64,000 nucleotides of DNA, taken from NCBI GenBank assembly GCA_949357655.1, contig CASHTG010000005.1, positions 620,001-684,000 on the forward strand, given 5' to 3'. Both the position numbers and the translations under genes were made by a program. The stretch is from Parascedosporium putredinis. Its lineage: Eukaryota > Ascomycota > Sordariomycetes > Microascales > Microascaceae. Positions 34,838-47,109 of the stretch are shown piece by piece. The notes beneath the pieces are model-generated. The model was not told where the DNA came from, made no database searches, and saw only the letters and a list, made by a program, of their open reading frames with translations. Numbering within the stretch: the first letter of the stretch is position 1; each line of letters starts with the position of its first letter.

Positions 34838-35936
34838 GGGGAGGGGAGAGTTGTTGCTTGGGCTTGATGGATGATGGACGGGAGAAGGGGTTTTGCATCC
34901 TAGATTTCACGGTGCAAGGGTAGAGAGAGACTAGGTAAAAGGAAGAAGAAGGAAAAAGTAAATGATGCTCTCCTCGTATATGGATTGGCCTGTCCGTACA
35001 ACTACTTGTAATGATGCTAAGCGTGTGTCTTGACACCTTTGGGGGTCGGTTTCTTGTCTTGGCCAGCTGGGATCTTGAAGGGATCATACCCCCGTATAAG
35101 AGCCCCTCGCCAGGGTTTAGCAGTCCCTAGGTTTCAGCATCTACATATATTCGCAATACAATCCTCAGCGCTTACTTTCGCGCGAGAAGAATGGCCGCGA
35201 AAAATTACTCCGCGCGAGTCGTATAGAGAGAGATGGCTGAAGGATCGATCCCTGATGAAAGGACCATTCCACCTTACGATGCCGGAAGAATCCCTCTTGA
35301 TAACCCTCCACCGCATCAATACAAACGGGTCGAATACAACCGCGGAGAATGCACGATTGGCAACGGCCAAGGGGTCGGTCCGCATTTTGAAGATTTCTAC
35401 AGTATAGCATCGATAGTAGCCTAGTTGGGCCGTAGAAGGTGGCTACCTCCACTCGTCTTCAATACCAATGGGCCGCAAAATCATGATGTACGGCGCATGA
35501 TATTGTTGTGGGTTATCATGGTTCCATGTATCTATCCCCTGCGCCTATCTTTGGGGTCTTTGGTCAATTCTCATGGAAGAATATCTGTTAGAAAGGCGCC
35601 ATATAAAAGCTGGTCCGATAAGCGACTCTCTGCTGTGTTAGCTGGTGCGTCGGGGGTCGAATTAGGGAGCGGCGAGAGCTAGGCGTGACGTTCAAGGGTC
35701 AATGAAAGATCAAGATCAGAGGAAACGAGCTCATAAACAATGATTGTTTCTAAGAGACATCAACCTCCTTTAACATGTCAGGTCTTAGTTGCATCTACAA
35801 AGGAGCTATTTATTCTTTTAGGTGAGCTAATGTGAGATATTGCTGAAAGGAAGCTGATGAGCACAGCCTCACTGTGCCAGTATGTGCAAGAAATATATGC
35901 TGTTTTTAGGTCGCCGATTAATAAGTCAAGCCGAGT
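34838..35936. other. Intergenic region leading into tRNA island
   Basis: About 1.1 kb with no recognised gene. The sequence becomes visibly more AT-rich from about 35.1 kb. Confidence 0.45.
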
Positions 35937-36044
35937 GCCTCGGTGGTCTAGAGGTATGATTGTTGTTTCGGGCGGGGTAACCCAAGTTTCCCATCACAAT
36001 ACTGTGGTTATAACAGGTCCCGGGTTCGAATCCCGGCCGAGGCC
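35937..36044 (+). tRNA. tP(CGG): tRNA-Pro (anticodon CGG) with 36-nt intron
   Basis: The 7-bp acceptor stem GCCTCGG (35937-35943) pairs perfectly with CCGAGGC (36037-36043). The D-arm starts TGGTC with GGT in the loop. The T-arm is CCGGG TTCGAAT CCCGG. The anticodon stem GTTGT (35962-35966) pairs with ATAAC (36010-36014), allowing one G-T. The anticodon at 35969-35971 is CGG, followed by G37. The intron occupies 35973-36008, at the usual position after base 37. No CCA is encoded, as expected for a nuclear tRNA gene. Confidence 0.9.
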
Positions 36045-37230
36045 GTTCTTTTTGCGCTTTTTTCATCCGATGCTTCTTTTTCCTCCCGGGCCCCCGCCCG
36101 GCCTCAACCCTGCGGCTCGCCAACGCCGTTCATCATAAACAGGGGTTTACTTTACCATTCATTACTCATTCAATAGATGTAGATGGAGGAGCACTCGATT
36201 AAACAATTTCTGCGCACCGGAGACTAAAAGGTGTCGATATTTCTAGGCAAATTTAAAATACGTGGTGATGTGACGAGCAGTAATATTTATTTTCCTTTTC
36301 ATCGATGTCGGCAGATCAGTAGCTGATGACGACGGATAGGTCGCTTCTCACAATTAGCAAGCAGACTACATAACTGTCCAAGGAACAAGGGAGAGTCCAG
36401 TAAAAATCTAGCGATTGGATGTGTAGATACTTCAAGATCATCAAGATCATGTAGGACCAGACGGAGACCAAGCACACTTACCGTCCTAGCTCCCTTTCTT
36501 ATAACAAGAAAGAAGAAGAAACGCCTAAATATAACTGATCATCACTCTCTATTTAATACAAAGTTTGTGACCTCGGCAGCTGGTCAGTAAATATACCCAT
36601 GGTCATCAAGATTCGGCGCTTTTCCCTAGTCCAGGAGAAGGAAGAAACAAGGAAAGCAAATCTACCCATGAGAAGCCCACAAATAAAGATGCGCAGAGCT
36701 CCTAGACTAAAGCAACTGGCCGTCGCGGCCCTGGCTCCTCGCAGCTAGGAAAGCTCCGCCATTGCCAGGTTTTGTTAGCGGGTAATAAACTTCATGATGT
36801 CTTCTCCCGAGCATCTGTTTTTAGTGCCAGAAGTACACCATTTATGGCCCTAGTCAGGCCAGGAGAATAGCAGATAGACAGGCACAATTCTTGAAGCCGC
36901 GAATCAATCTTCTGACTGGCAGGAACACACCGTATAAGTGAGCAGACAGCTGCAGAGGCTAAATGAACCTCGACTGTCCTTGACGATGCTCGACAGTGTC
37001 GCGTGTCTGTCAACGGCGCCTATTTTCTCGAGGAGGCAATGACGGAGAATTCGCAACTACAAATACCAAAAATCTATTCTCGGAAAAGAGAAGCGCCAAC
37101 GCATGGAAAAGTTATCCACTATTCCAATGGAGATGAAAAGTATATTTAAGAAGTGCAAAAGGTAATCGAATTATAGGGGCAAGCAAAAAGACGAGAAAAA
37201 TTACGCAATGGAGGCAAAAAGACAAATTTG
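36045..37230. other. AT-richer spacer between two tRNA-Pro genes
   Basis: 1.2 kb without a recognised gene. Pol III terminator-like T runs follow the first tRNA (T5 and T6 at 36049-36062). A TGTTAGCGGG at about 36774 resembles an LTR end but no partner was found. Confidence 0.45.
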
Positions 37231-37319
37231 GGGGCCAACCGGGGATTGAACCCGGGACCTCTCGCATATTTGCATAGGGTGTACCCTAAGCGAGAATCAT
37301 ACCACTAGACCATCGGCCC
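37231..37319 (-). tRNA. tP(AGG): tRNA-Pro (anticodon AGG) with 17-nt intron
   Basis: Read on the minus strand, the acceptor stem GGGCCGA pairs with TTGGCCC (last two pairs G-T and A-T). The D-arm is TGGTCTAGTGGTATGATT, identical to the other proline tRNA except for one base. The anticodon stem CTCGC/GCGAG encloses TTAGGG, giving anticodon AGG. A 17-base intron lies after base 37 and its CCCT can pair with the anticodon. The T-arm is CCGGG TTCAATC CCCGG. Confidence 0.92.
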
Positions 37320-37739
37320 TTGTTGTTCGTGGCACAAATACGCCGTCTTGCATCTTTTGAGGCCAACTCCTGCAACTAATTGCTTTGATGGGTAAAACAT
37401 TTGGTGGGGCCAACGAGTCTGGTGTGTATTCTGGCTGGGGCTAGGCTTGGTCTGATTGCTCACAGAGGAATAAATGGGTTGAAGCTAGTATAATCAATAG
37501 TTTGAATACCGTGAGCTTGACTGAATATTGATTGTGGATCGATCGATTCCCCTCTCCCGCTCATTGACCCAAGCATAAGTATCTTCCACTTAGGAGCCCA
37601 CGTCTTACCTCTGCTATTGAGATCTCGCGTGCATACGTAGGTTGCGAGTTAGTTGGTTCTACTTGCCGTTTTCTCCACGTTCATCCCCATGCGACTCCCC
37701 GGATTTGTGGTAATCTTCTTAGCGTGCTCTTTCCGCCTG

Positions 37740-37960
37740 ACCCCGTTCATTGGCCGCCTCTTCGTCTAATACAGAAGGCGCCGCCATCGCCTCTTGCACC
37801 TTGCTGCGGCGCACCATCCACGGGGGAAGAAGCCACAATGCGGTAGGTCCAGCCGTCGCGCTCCTCGTAGTTGGGAGGCACGATACGACCGCCGGAAGCG
37901 ACCTTGATGAGCCAGACAAGGGGTTGAGGCAGATGTAGGTGCAGATACCGGCGATGAGGT
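37740..37960 (-). pseudogene. Possible coding relic, family not recognised
   Basis: On the minus strand one frame reads LVWLIKVASGGRIVPPNYEE, then RDGWTYRIVASSPVDGAPQQ. It looks more protein-like than its surroundings, being GC-rich with codon-like third positions. It has no start, and the neighbouring sequence on both sides is AT-rich. I do not recognise the family. It lies head to head with the GH3 relic. Confidence 0.3.
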
Positions 37961-38018
37961 CGTCGGCGATAGAGGAGGTGAGAATTGTTCTTGTATTATA
38001 AGTAGGTGTTTTAGTAGG

Positions 38019-38432
38019 CACCTATTCCTGCGAGAACGCATGCACCAACTACCGTTTGAAGAACGAGCTCAACTTCCAGGGCTTCGTCAGGTCGGACTGG
38101 GGTGCGCAGCATACCAGCATCGAGTCCGCGCTCAACGGGCTCGACATGACGATGCCCGGCGACCGGTTCGGGCGCGAGACGGGGGTTACCAATCTCTCCG
38201 GGGCGGTGCGCATCATGGCGGCCTACTACAAGGTCCACGTGGACGACAAGGAAGAGCGTCCCGATCATATCAACTTCCACGCCAGATGCTTAACAAGCTC
38301 TTCCAGATGTGTCACTGACGCCTGGTGGGCACATGGGACTCATTCTGTTTTGTTTTCATTCTTTTGCAATGCCACTTCGTTCTCCCTCGGTTTCGTGCAC
38401 CATTGTTTTGGTGCGGTCCTCGCTATCGCATG
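38019..38432 (+). pseudogene. Relic of a GH3 beta-glucosidase
   Basis: The frame reads TYSCENACTNYRLKNELNFQ, then GFVRSDWGAQHTSIESALNG and LDMTMPGDRFG. This is the region around the GH3 catalytic nucleophile (the Asp of SDW), normally preceded by Met where Arg is found here. A short piece, GAVRIMAAYYKVHVD, matches sequence that in intact enzymes lies some 30-40 residues further on, so an internal deletion is likely. After about 38260 the similarity stops and the frame runs into unrelated sequence to the stop at 38433. There is no start codon, signal peptide or other GH3 domain nearby. It is best seen as a decayed fragment. Confidence 0.7.
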
Positions 38433-39356
38433 ATATTGAGGTGTCATCCCACCACATATAGGCCGGGTCGTGTGGCTTAATATATATATACATACCACTG
38501 TGAGGTTGGTGGATGGAACAAGGCTGATGCCTGGGGTATTGTATTTCGGATGGTATGCTTTGTGGACAAGATGGCTCCTACATATACTACTCGTAACTCA
38601 ATATAATTGATACATTAGAAGTAGCAATATCATGACTTAGGGGCAATAAGTATCGTGTCTTGCTGTCCTAGATGTCAAGATAAACTCGTAGATGGTAAAT
38701 CTAGGAGAAGAACTAGACCTCCTCCCGGTCGATTCATCTTCCAGGTGGTGGCTGAATCGTAGACGCTCGCTACAGATGCAGCTCGAATTCTACATGTCCA
38801 CCACCCTCCCCTGATTAGATCGCTCCTCTTTGCCTTGCTCCTTTTGGTGCACCCGATCACAAAGAGAGAGAAATTTCACTTCCGCACTTTCCGACTCTTT
38901 TTCTCATGCGCGCTCCTCGAGCGACATCCGCCGCACCACCAGCCCGGCTGGTCAGTGCACTCTCGGCGGCTTCCCGTCTTACGTCGTCAGGGTCAGCAAC
39001 ATCGCCCACAAGCCCCCAAGTGCCTCTAGAAATGAGGGCACTCCACCCGCCCCTCGGTCCTCATACTTTCTATGCTCGCTTCCTAAACTACTCGTAGGGT
39101 AAGGAGGTCATCAATCTATAGTTAAAATGTGGTAGGAAGAAGACGCAGGCCTCAGACACCCTACTAATAAGAGAAAGAGTGACGATCTACATTTCCTTAT
39201 AATTGATATTTAGTCCTAGAGGATAGATATTATAAACCTACACTCCCTAAAGTGTTACCTTATCCTTCGACCCTTCCTTTTATATCTCATCTAAATGTTA
39301 TTTCTTTACCCTTCTATTTATTTCTCTAACCTTTCCATTTAGTATTTATTATAAAT

Positions 39357-39510
39357 AGCACATCGAAGCTTTCTATTCCACCTTTTACCTTTTACCTCCT
39401 TACCACCCTCTTACCTTCTTAGATACCTCTGAGCACATCGAAGCTTTCTATTCCACCTTCTTATCTTCATACCTCCTTACCCTCTTACCTTCTTAGATAC
39501 CTCTGAGCAC
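39357..39510. repeat. Tandem repeat, 75-bp unit, two copies plus partial
   Basis: AGCACATCGAAGCTTTCTAT begins at 39357 and again at 39432; the same GATACCTCTGAGCAC junction recurs at 39506. The units are pyrimidine-rich and slightly diverged. Confidence 0.8.
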
Positions 39511-39733
39511 ACCTCTTAAATACCTCTCGCAACAACTAGGATAAATGAGTAGGCTAGAGGTCGCCAGGCTAGCTATAGCTGCATTTCCGCTGCTGACTTG
39601 CTGCTATAAGAGCTATCGGGATGCGGCCGACGACTTTTACACTTGTTTGGGGATCAAGGAAGAGTATAGAACTTGGATCTGCAACCTCGGTGTCTTCTAA
39701 AATGGCATCTGCCAACAAACTCGCCACATGATG

Positions 39734-39910
39734 CTAACGGATCGTGTTCGGCAGAAGTGGGGCCGCGGGTGATTGCCCGTCAAAGAGAAGCGTTTCACCA
39801 ACTGAGTTGCCAATGCCCATGACTGGAACGTCTCTCGGATAGCGATTCTCGTACCAAGTTCCGCCGACATCTGGGGTCTTGTTGTAGCAGTGTGGGCGGA
39901 GAATGGGTAG
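39734..39910 (-). pseudogene. Relic of a Baeyer-Villiger-type flavin monooxygenase
   Basis: On the minus strand, YNKTPDVGGTWYENRYP is the conserved segment after the FAD-binding glycine motif of flavin-binding and Baeyer-Villiger monooxygenases. The expected following residues (GCACD-type) are missing and the frame continues only to about 39734. The FAD motif GxGxxG upstream and the rest of the enzyme (normally over 500 residues) are not found. It is a fragment, not a working gene. Confidence 0.6.
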
Positions 39911-42900
39911 GCATAGAGAGATACAGAGCCTCGCTGCTTTTACGCCTTCATACAGGCCGTTATATATCAATTAATGCACTGTTCGTCTTCACTCATCATA
40001 TACACAGTACTGAATGTGGTATTTTCCGTCGGGCCGTATACGTGATAGAATGTGCCTTGTACCAGTTCCCTGGCTTTTGAAAAGGGTGCCGCGATCATTT
40101 CCTTGTCTTTTGCTCGCCTCATTCCGGCTGGCGGCAAGCACTGCAAAAAGAAATGCACATATGACAAGGCGGCTAGCGTCTCCGGCGCTTTGCATGTAGG
40201 TTGGTGGTTTTATGCTGTAGGTGAGGAATAAGGGCCACATTTGTTTTCTCTCCACTGCTTGCCACTTTCACTGTCTAAAGCTTGGAACCAACCAACAAAT
40301 TTTCTTTAGCAATTATTGCTGGATTAAAGTTATACGAGTGGGCAAGTGATTGCCAAATACAAGCCAAACAAGTTACTGTGCTAGACCGAGACACCAGACC
40401 GCATAGCTCGGGGGACTGTCTCGAGCTGGTTCAAAGCGATCGCGGAAGAGGATAAGGCGAGAGGCCCGGGCAGAAAACCTGCATGAAAAGCTGACATAGT
40501 GGATGAACCGACATCACCAAGTGCGGCACTTGCCTTTGGCTTTCGCTGAATCTCGGGCCGGTTACTCCAACCGCTCTCCCTCGTGCTCTTGTATGGATAT
40601 AGTAGCTGGTAAACCTACTCCGGCTTCGTTCTTGCCCGGATAGTCGGCGTGGAGAAGAGTAGTACGCGGGGTGGGTTGAGGTAAAACCATGGATTTCGGT
40701 GGCCTGTTGCCTGTCGAGAAGCGTTTTTCCCGTGCTGGCGTCGGAGATGGATGGCAGCCTCGGTCGAGTCTTACCAGGCACAAACTTTATCCGGCTCCCG
40801 GTTTGATCACTTGGCACGACTTATTTTTTTCTTTTCCTTTCTCGTTTCCTCCGTGGCAAACACGCAAAAGTCAGGAACGGTGAACTCAAAACATCAGAGG
40901 ATAGCGATAATCCTACAGTCCAATCCTTATCTCTGCTCGACCGAAGCTCCACAGGCGGCTTCTTCACCCGAAGAAGAATGCTATCATGCGTCGGAGTTCT
41001 TCAATATGGCCACCGCGTTATCTTGGATCGGCTAGCTATCTTTGTGAAAAGCGTTGTTCGTGTTTTCTTTCTTCTTCTTACACGCCTTCACCTTAATTCA
41101 TCAAAGCTTGCGGATCGTTCGAGAGAACAGTAGTAGCGGCAGGGTTACTGATGCGCCATTGAAGTGTGTTCTGCTTTTGCATATTTCTCGCTTGCGGAAG
41201 GCTCCTCCATCCCCGCCCCGTCCCGCCATGGCCAGCATCTGGGCGAGACAGGGGAGGGAAAAAAAAAAAGACAGAGATGATGGAAGTCAGGAGGGAACAA
41301 ATCAGCAATAGGCTGATTACGCTCTCACGGGGCTCGTCTTCAGACCGAGAACGGAGGAACGCCGTTCCTCTGTCCCCCTCGGATGCCATGCAGCGGCTGC
41401 ACCTAGGCTTCGCATTGTATCGGTCTCGAGTTATCTCGGGGAAATTAGCGGCATATCGAATAGGAAAAGTAAGACAGGACGTGCAGGAGGCCAGTGGGTG
41501 CCGGCGAATGGGGAAACACAAAAAGGCCGGGGGCGTGAATTGGGGGAAAAATAGAAAATTTTCCCAAGAACACCTGCCGCATGCATGTAACGGGTCTTGA
41601 TTTGTCCTTATACAGTGGGAATAGAACAGGCGAGGCCCGAGTCGCCCTCTTTCAACGACGCAGTTGCACCAGGAAGCCCCCTCAGTTCTCTGTACGAGGC
41701 ATCAAGGGAGCGTGGGCTTCTTCTTTCTTAGCGAAGGGAACGGCAACATAGATATTGGCAAACCACCCTAGATCCGGAATGAAGACTGGCGCCTGCGCAG
41801 AAATGGGTCCATCATTTCCATACACTACATGGAGAATCCATCCTATTCCCCGATTTGGCCCATGCGACTGATGGCTTCGAACCTCTGAACTTGCTGGAGG
41901 GTGTCTGTTTAGTGATGAGAATTATCACCTGCAGCGGTGTGGCCCGTGCTACCCCAGCGAGACGAGGGCAGCTGACGAATGAGAAGTGGGCAGTGGTCGA
42001 GATTTGGGCAAGAATTGGGGTAAGGTTTTCGATTCTCCATGATCCCCTGGATTAGCCTAGATATCCAGTGATGGATCAATGGATGAAATTGCTATCCATC
42101 TCGCACTAAATCCGACATTCCTATCCCTCCCCTCTTCTCTCCGAGTATCAGTCAAGATCCAAGCGGATTCGTTTATGTGGCTACTACATAATTCAGCCCA
42201 CCTCGGATGCGCGCTTTTGCAGGCGCTTCGCCAAGATGAGTAATGGCCTCGTCAACCTTGCAAAACCGACCTTGCAAAACCGACCTTGCGATGGGAGATC
42301 GAGATGCCCACTTGCTGCGTATGCCTTGGAGACCTTCGGATTCGTCAAACTTCCCAGAGGGTGTTGGACGTAGTACCTGTCAAGGCTCGACTAGGACCAA
42401 TACATCCATTCCATCCGTGATTATGTATTCCATCTCAAGTCGTGTCCTCGTAACAAGGGCCGTTCCTACTCCACGCTAATCTCCCTACGGAAGGACCAGT
42501 CGAGAGCCTCCAATAAAGCCAGTCCATTCTGAGCCTTGCCGACCTCATAAAGCCGAGGCTGCAGGATGCCTGAATTAGTCTATGGGAGAACGACTATGGC
42601 TGAGAAGCCCATTCGCGCCAACAAATCCGTGTCGCGTGCACTTTGCTTACCCCCTTTCCTTACCTCTTCCAACGAACGCTGTGAGACGGAGCACGGCGGT
42701 GGCAGGGTGAAATAAGATGGCATTGGTTCGTCCTCGGAACTTTCGATCTCGAGAAGAGGGGGAGGGTTTCCCGTTCCGGCGTGTGAACATGCTGTGGGTG
42801 GCACAGGTGCCCAGCTGTCTGGGCCAGCCCAGGGTTGGGTCGACCCCTCTTTCTTTCTCGAGACATATCACTGTATGTAGGGGTTTGTGCTGAAGAAAGA

Positions 42901-45900
42901 GGGTGGGGAGAAAGGAATGAAGGAAAAGGGCGGTGGCGGGCGTTTGTGTGTCTTGAGAGTCACTGTGGCAGGCGGCAAACTGCAAACGGGCCAGCCCGGT
43001 GGTGAGGGGTGGCCAGATTGACAAGGGGGCGTTTGCATGAGTGCCATGGGTAGGATCTACGAGTGGGTTTTGGGGGCATAATAGTGTTTCTACTTCATAC
43101 TTCATACGTTGACGCGTCAATAAGAGGCCAAGAAGGCTAGTGGGAGCGAAGAGTGGATGCTTCAAGACTTGACTGCGCCGGAAGCTCGACGTAATCATCG
43201 AGAGCCTCTATACTATCGAGGCAGATCAATATAATACGAGACTTAATGGCATTCCCAACTAGAGCGCGACCGTCGATCGATGCAATTATCTATTCCCTCC
43301 CATCCGCTGATCTCCACCGCTCATTCTACGGTGTGTTTGGTGTCTTGTAGGTTCGGGGCACTACGAGTTGGTCACACTCACACATTGCCCGCATGGAGGA
43401 AGGGGAGGAGGAGGAAGATGTAGTGGTGGTGGTGGAGGAGAACAAAATTTGATCGTACGTAATAAGTTTTAGATTTTGCCCGACTTAGACAGCTTTCTAG
43501 TACCTCGGTATTGACCCATAATATACGAATGCTCTACCTATTCCAAACCCCCGCACCGAGGCACTCGCCTCCGCCACTCCCTTCAGTAGTCATCTATTGC
43601 TTCTAGACCGACTTGGGAGGGCTCGTAGCACGGCCCATGGTTTGTTTGAGAGGAAAAGCCGTTTGTCGTATAAATTTGAGAAGCAGCGAATTCAACCATG
43701 GCACAAGAGATAGGCTCCAAGCTTGACCTTAGGTTCCTGTGAGATTTCCCTGCTGGTGAAAATGGACAGACACATATCAATCTCACTCTTTGGCATGCCC
43801 GCTTCGAAGGGGTTTCGGAAGACGATGTCGGAAGAGGACCACTATGGAGGGGAAAAGAGCATGAGGGGTGGTCTTGGCCGACGGTGGCGCGGAGAGCCTG
43901 GAAAATAGGTGGAGGCGATAATGGGCGTGTGTTGCTGGGTTCGTCGGCGTGTATACCGTGCTCTGGTTCACTGTGTGCCCTTGTCTTGTCCCGGTGCAGG
44001 TCATATTTCAGTTTTTTTCTTTCTCCCTTCTTCTTCTCCTCCTTTGATCCCTTACTCTTCAGGTCCCCTCCTCCCCACCCTTTCCCACCTTCTTGCCTAT
44101 TCTCGAGCAGAAACGGAAAAAAAAGTGGCCATGGGTCGTGTTTTGCCCCACCCCTCAAAACAAAGACTTGCAAAAACAAAAAACAAAAATTTATGCACGG
44201 AAAAAAAGAAGGCCAGTAGGTCCGCCATACCCGCGTACAAGCATACGCTAGCGGCTTCATCCTGTCGTCCGTGCGCAAAAGTTCGCTTGGCTTGCGAAGA
44301 GGAGGGGAGGAGGGGGCAGCCACGACACCCCTCTGAGAAAGACGTCTGATTTTACGCTTGCCGAGTCTGAGCTGATCTGCCCTCTCGCTCTCGCTTTTTC
44401 TTGGGTACTACCCCTTTGGTGGTTTGTTTTTCTATTATTCATAGCAATATACTCATGAATTTTTCAACTCTTTCTTAGGGATGATTGAAGAGAAGCTAGA
44501 ATGGTGCTTGGGAGTGAGGGGAGAAGTGGGCAGGAGGTGCTTCTGCTCTTTCCTTTTTCCAACCTGTTTCTTGTCAACAGCACCTGACATAAGAGACTCG
44601 AGAGAATCTCGTCATGGTCTCAGACATTCTCGTTGATGGCTTTTCCCAAGGTTCTCTTCCCGTCTGTCTTCTCATTGCCCCCATCCCAAAGGCTATCAAC
44701 GTCAGTTGTCTCGACTTGGCCTAGGGACAATAATGGAGGGATAACACGCCAGCGGTGGGTGGCCGAGAACGACCCTAGTGCGTCCCGATCAAAACAGCTC
44801 GAGAACAGAGGAGACCTCCTCCACCTACACTAGGCCTCTCGCGCCGAAGAAAGACGCACGTCCGCTGCCAGTTCCATTGATTCTTCTTCAGCTGATACTC
44901 CGCCCCTCGCTCCAAGCGCTAGTCCGCGACAAACCCCACCAATGCTAGCCAACGATCCACTTTCCAATGCGATTCTTGGGTTTCTTGCTCCATGGCGATC
45001 AGGAGGAAATTCGCATGTTCCACATATCGGCCTCATGATCAATATATCAAACCTGTGGACGATTCCCATCCCACAGAGAACAAAATAGCAGTGCGGGGGA
45101 AAGAGCAGAGGCGGGGAGAGGCGAGAATCAAAATGGGGTAGGAAAAGGGTATTGTAGTGTGGAATGGAGGGTTCGTATAGTTACTACCTCTGACAGAAAC
45201 ACGGGAAGTGGTGACAGCCATCCCATTCAGCATCCTGCGACTCTGGCTCTCATTTTCACGATGTCTGCCACAGTCGGTTTCAGTCCCTCGAGATGTAGGG
45301 CTGTCCCCTCTCGTCTCAGAAGAAGCAGACAGCGGCTAAGAGTCCCTCATTGCATTGCTTCCTCATTCAAAGGGAAAGAAGAGACTACCCCTATTATGAG
45401 GGAATGGAAGATGCCACATATTTACTTCCATACTCATATTCAGCCCGCACCATCAATCCATTGAGATGGATGTATGAAGTAAGTTGAGCAAGAAGGCAAG
45501 AGAATATTAGTTGACCATGGGTGCATGATCACAAATTCGACCCAGGTCCACGCCACTCACGCACCCACCACTTCCTTTCGGTCCCCTGTCCCCCCCTTCC
45601 AATGCGCTCTTTCACATGAACTTGAAGGTGCCAGTTCCACACGACGTCCTGTACGTTCCATGATGGGGGTCCAGCACTTCTCCTACCCGTGGTGTGCCCT
45701 TGAACATTGAAGAGAGCAGCAGATTGGAACAGGGTAGGTTATGCAACTACGGGAGCAGTGAGCAGGGATGCCCCACCACTGTAACCCCACCATTGGCGGT
45801 TGTCACTAAAGGCACACCCCGTCCCATAGATCAATTCGATCCCACTTGCTGCATAGATCTTGGGGACGTTCTGACATCGAAGGGGAAAAAGGGACGGCAG

Positions 45901-47109
45901 CTCGTTATCGGTGAAGGGAAAACCAACCTCTTTGGCTTGTACACCGTGCCCGGCCGGTATGACCAAACAACAGCATGTCGGCATCAAATTTCCCCCTCCT
46001 CCGATACTAGGAAGCAACAATAACAACCATGGAAAAAGGACAGCCCGAAAAAAGTTGGCGAATCCGGCCCCAAACAAGAAGAAAAAAAGCATGCGCTACC
46101 TTGGTCGGGTATTGACTCGCACATAAACACTTGCCGGCCCCTCTCTCATCATACGTTCCCAATTGATGAGAGACAGGCATTTCTGTCACATTTCGAGTCC
46201 CTTGAAAACATGCGCGAGCCATGTGAACATAATATGAAGGAACACGGAAGGGGTAATTGTCCTAGGAAGGGGGTGTTGGTTGGCATTGGGTCTGTGTGTG
46301 GAGTTTTTATCGCCGGCCGGAGGAGATCGGCATTCGCCTGTTGTCTTCCCCTCGTCCTGCCTTCGTGTTAGTGGGAGGAAAGGACGTGGTGGAGAAGGGT
46401 CAAGGCACCTCCGAAGAAGGGGCGAACTTGCTCAAGGCTCCTTCCGTGGCTCTTTCCCCCACCTCCCTCGTCTCCACCGACACGGAAACCTACAAGTATA
46501 TATCCAACTCAGTCTTTCTCATGCGTGTGTCTTTCCTTTCTTTCTCTCTTCTCTCCCTTTGCTTTTGTAGAATTCCAGACTAGACAATCTTCCATAGATG
46601 AACAGAGCTATTTGAAGCGGGTCTCCCCTTCGATAAGGCCTTTCGATTCCGTCTTGACTCCCTCGCTCCTGCCCTTACCAACCTGCCAGCCAGCCAGCCA
46701 ATTTCGCACCGCTCTTCCCTCCCCTACTGCCCACGCCCAGTCCCATCCCCTTCCACCCCCAGGAAGCCCATCCCAGATCTCCCAACCAAAGATCACAGAA
46801 GGAAACGTGGAAGAAAGCCAAGACATTGTGAAGAAGAAGTCGCAAGAGAGTGCAAACAGTTGCGACTCTATCCAAAGCAGATCCACAGTCGAGCCTCGTG
46901 TTTTTTTCGGCTTTCTTTTCGCCCTTTCTGATTCGGGCTACCCGATTCCAAGGCACTCTACATCTCGGTCTCCCAGGGTTTAGCGAGAAAGAGCAAGAGA
47001 GAGAGAATTCAAGCCAAGGTTCGAATAGGGATTGCCGACTGCGCCAGCGCCCTCGGGTTCTTGCTCCTTCATCCGCGTTGATAGTAAGATCGCCACCAGG
47101 AGAAAAACA
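39911..47109. other. Large gene-free region
   Basis: 7.2 kb in which I recognise no gene. Open frames up to 246 codons (43583-44323, minus) show no family features and are low in codon-like structure. A 14-bp tandem repeat is at 42255-42289. The last 0.8 kb before 47110 is probably the promoter and 5' UTR of the MFS transporter. Confidence 0.45.
42255..42289. repeat. 14-bp tandem repeat, 2.5 copies
   Basis: Unit ACCTTGCAAAACCG at 42255 and 42269, with a partial third copy from 42283. Confidence 0.9.

Noticed and set aside
36770..36800. TGTTA... as a possible solo LTR end near the tRNA genes
   Set aside because: No matching 3' end, no target-site duplication and no second copy seen.
43583..44323. 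246-codon open frame on the minus strand
   Set aside because: Low-complexity Lys/Ser/Pro-rich sequence with no recognisable motif; an overlapping + frame is equally open.
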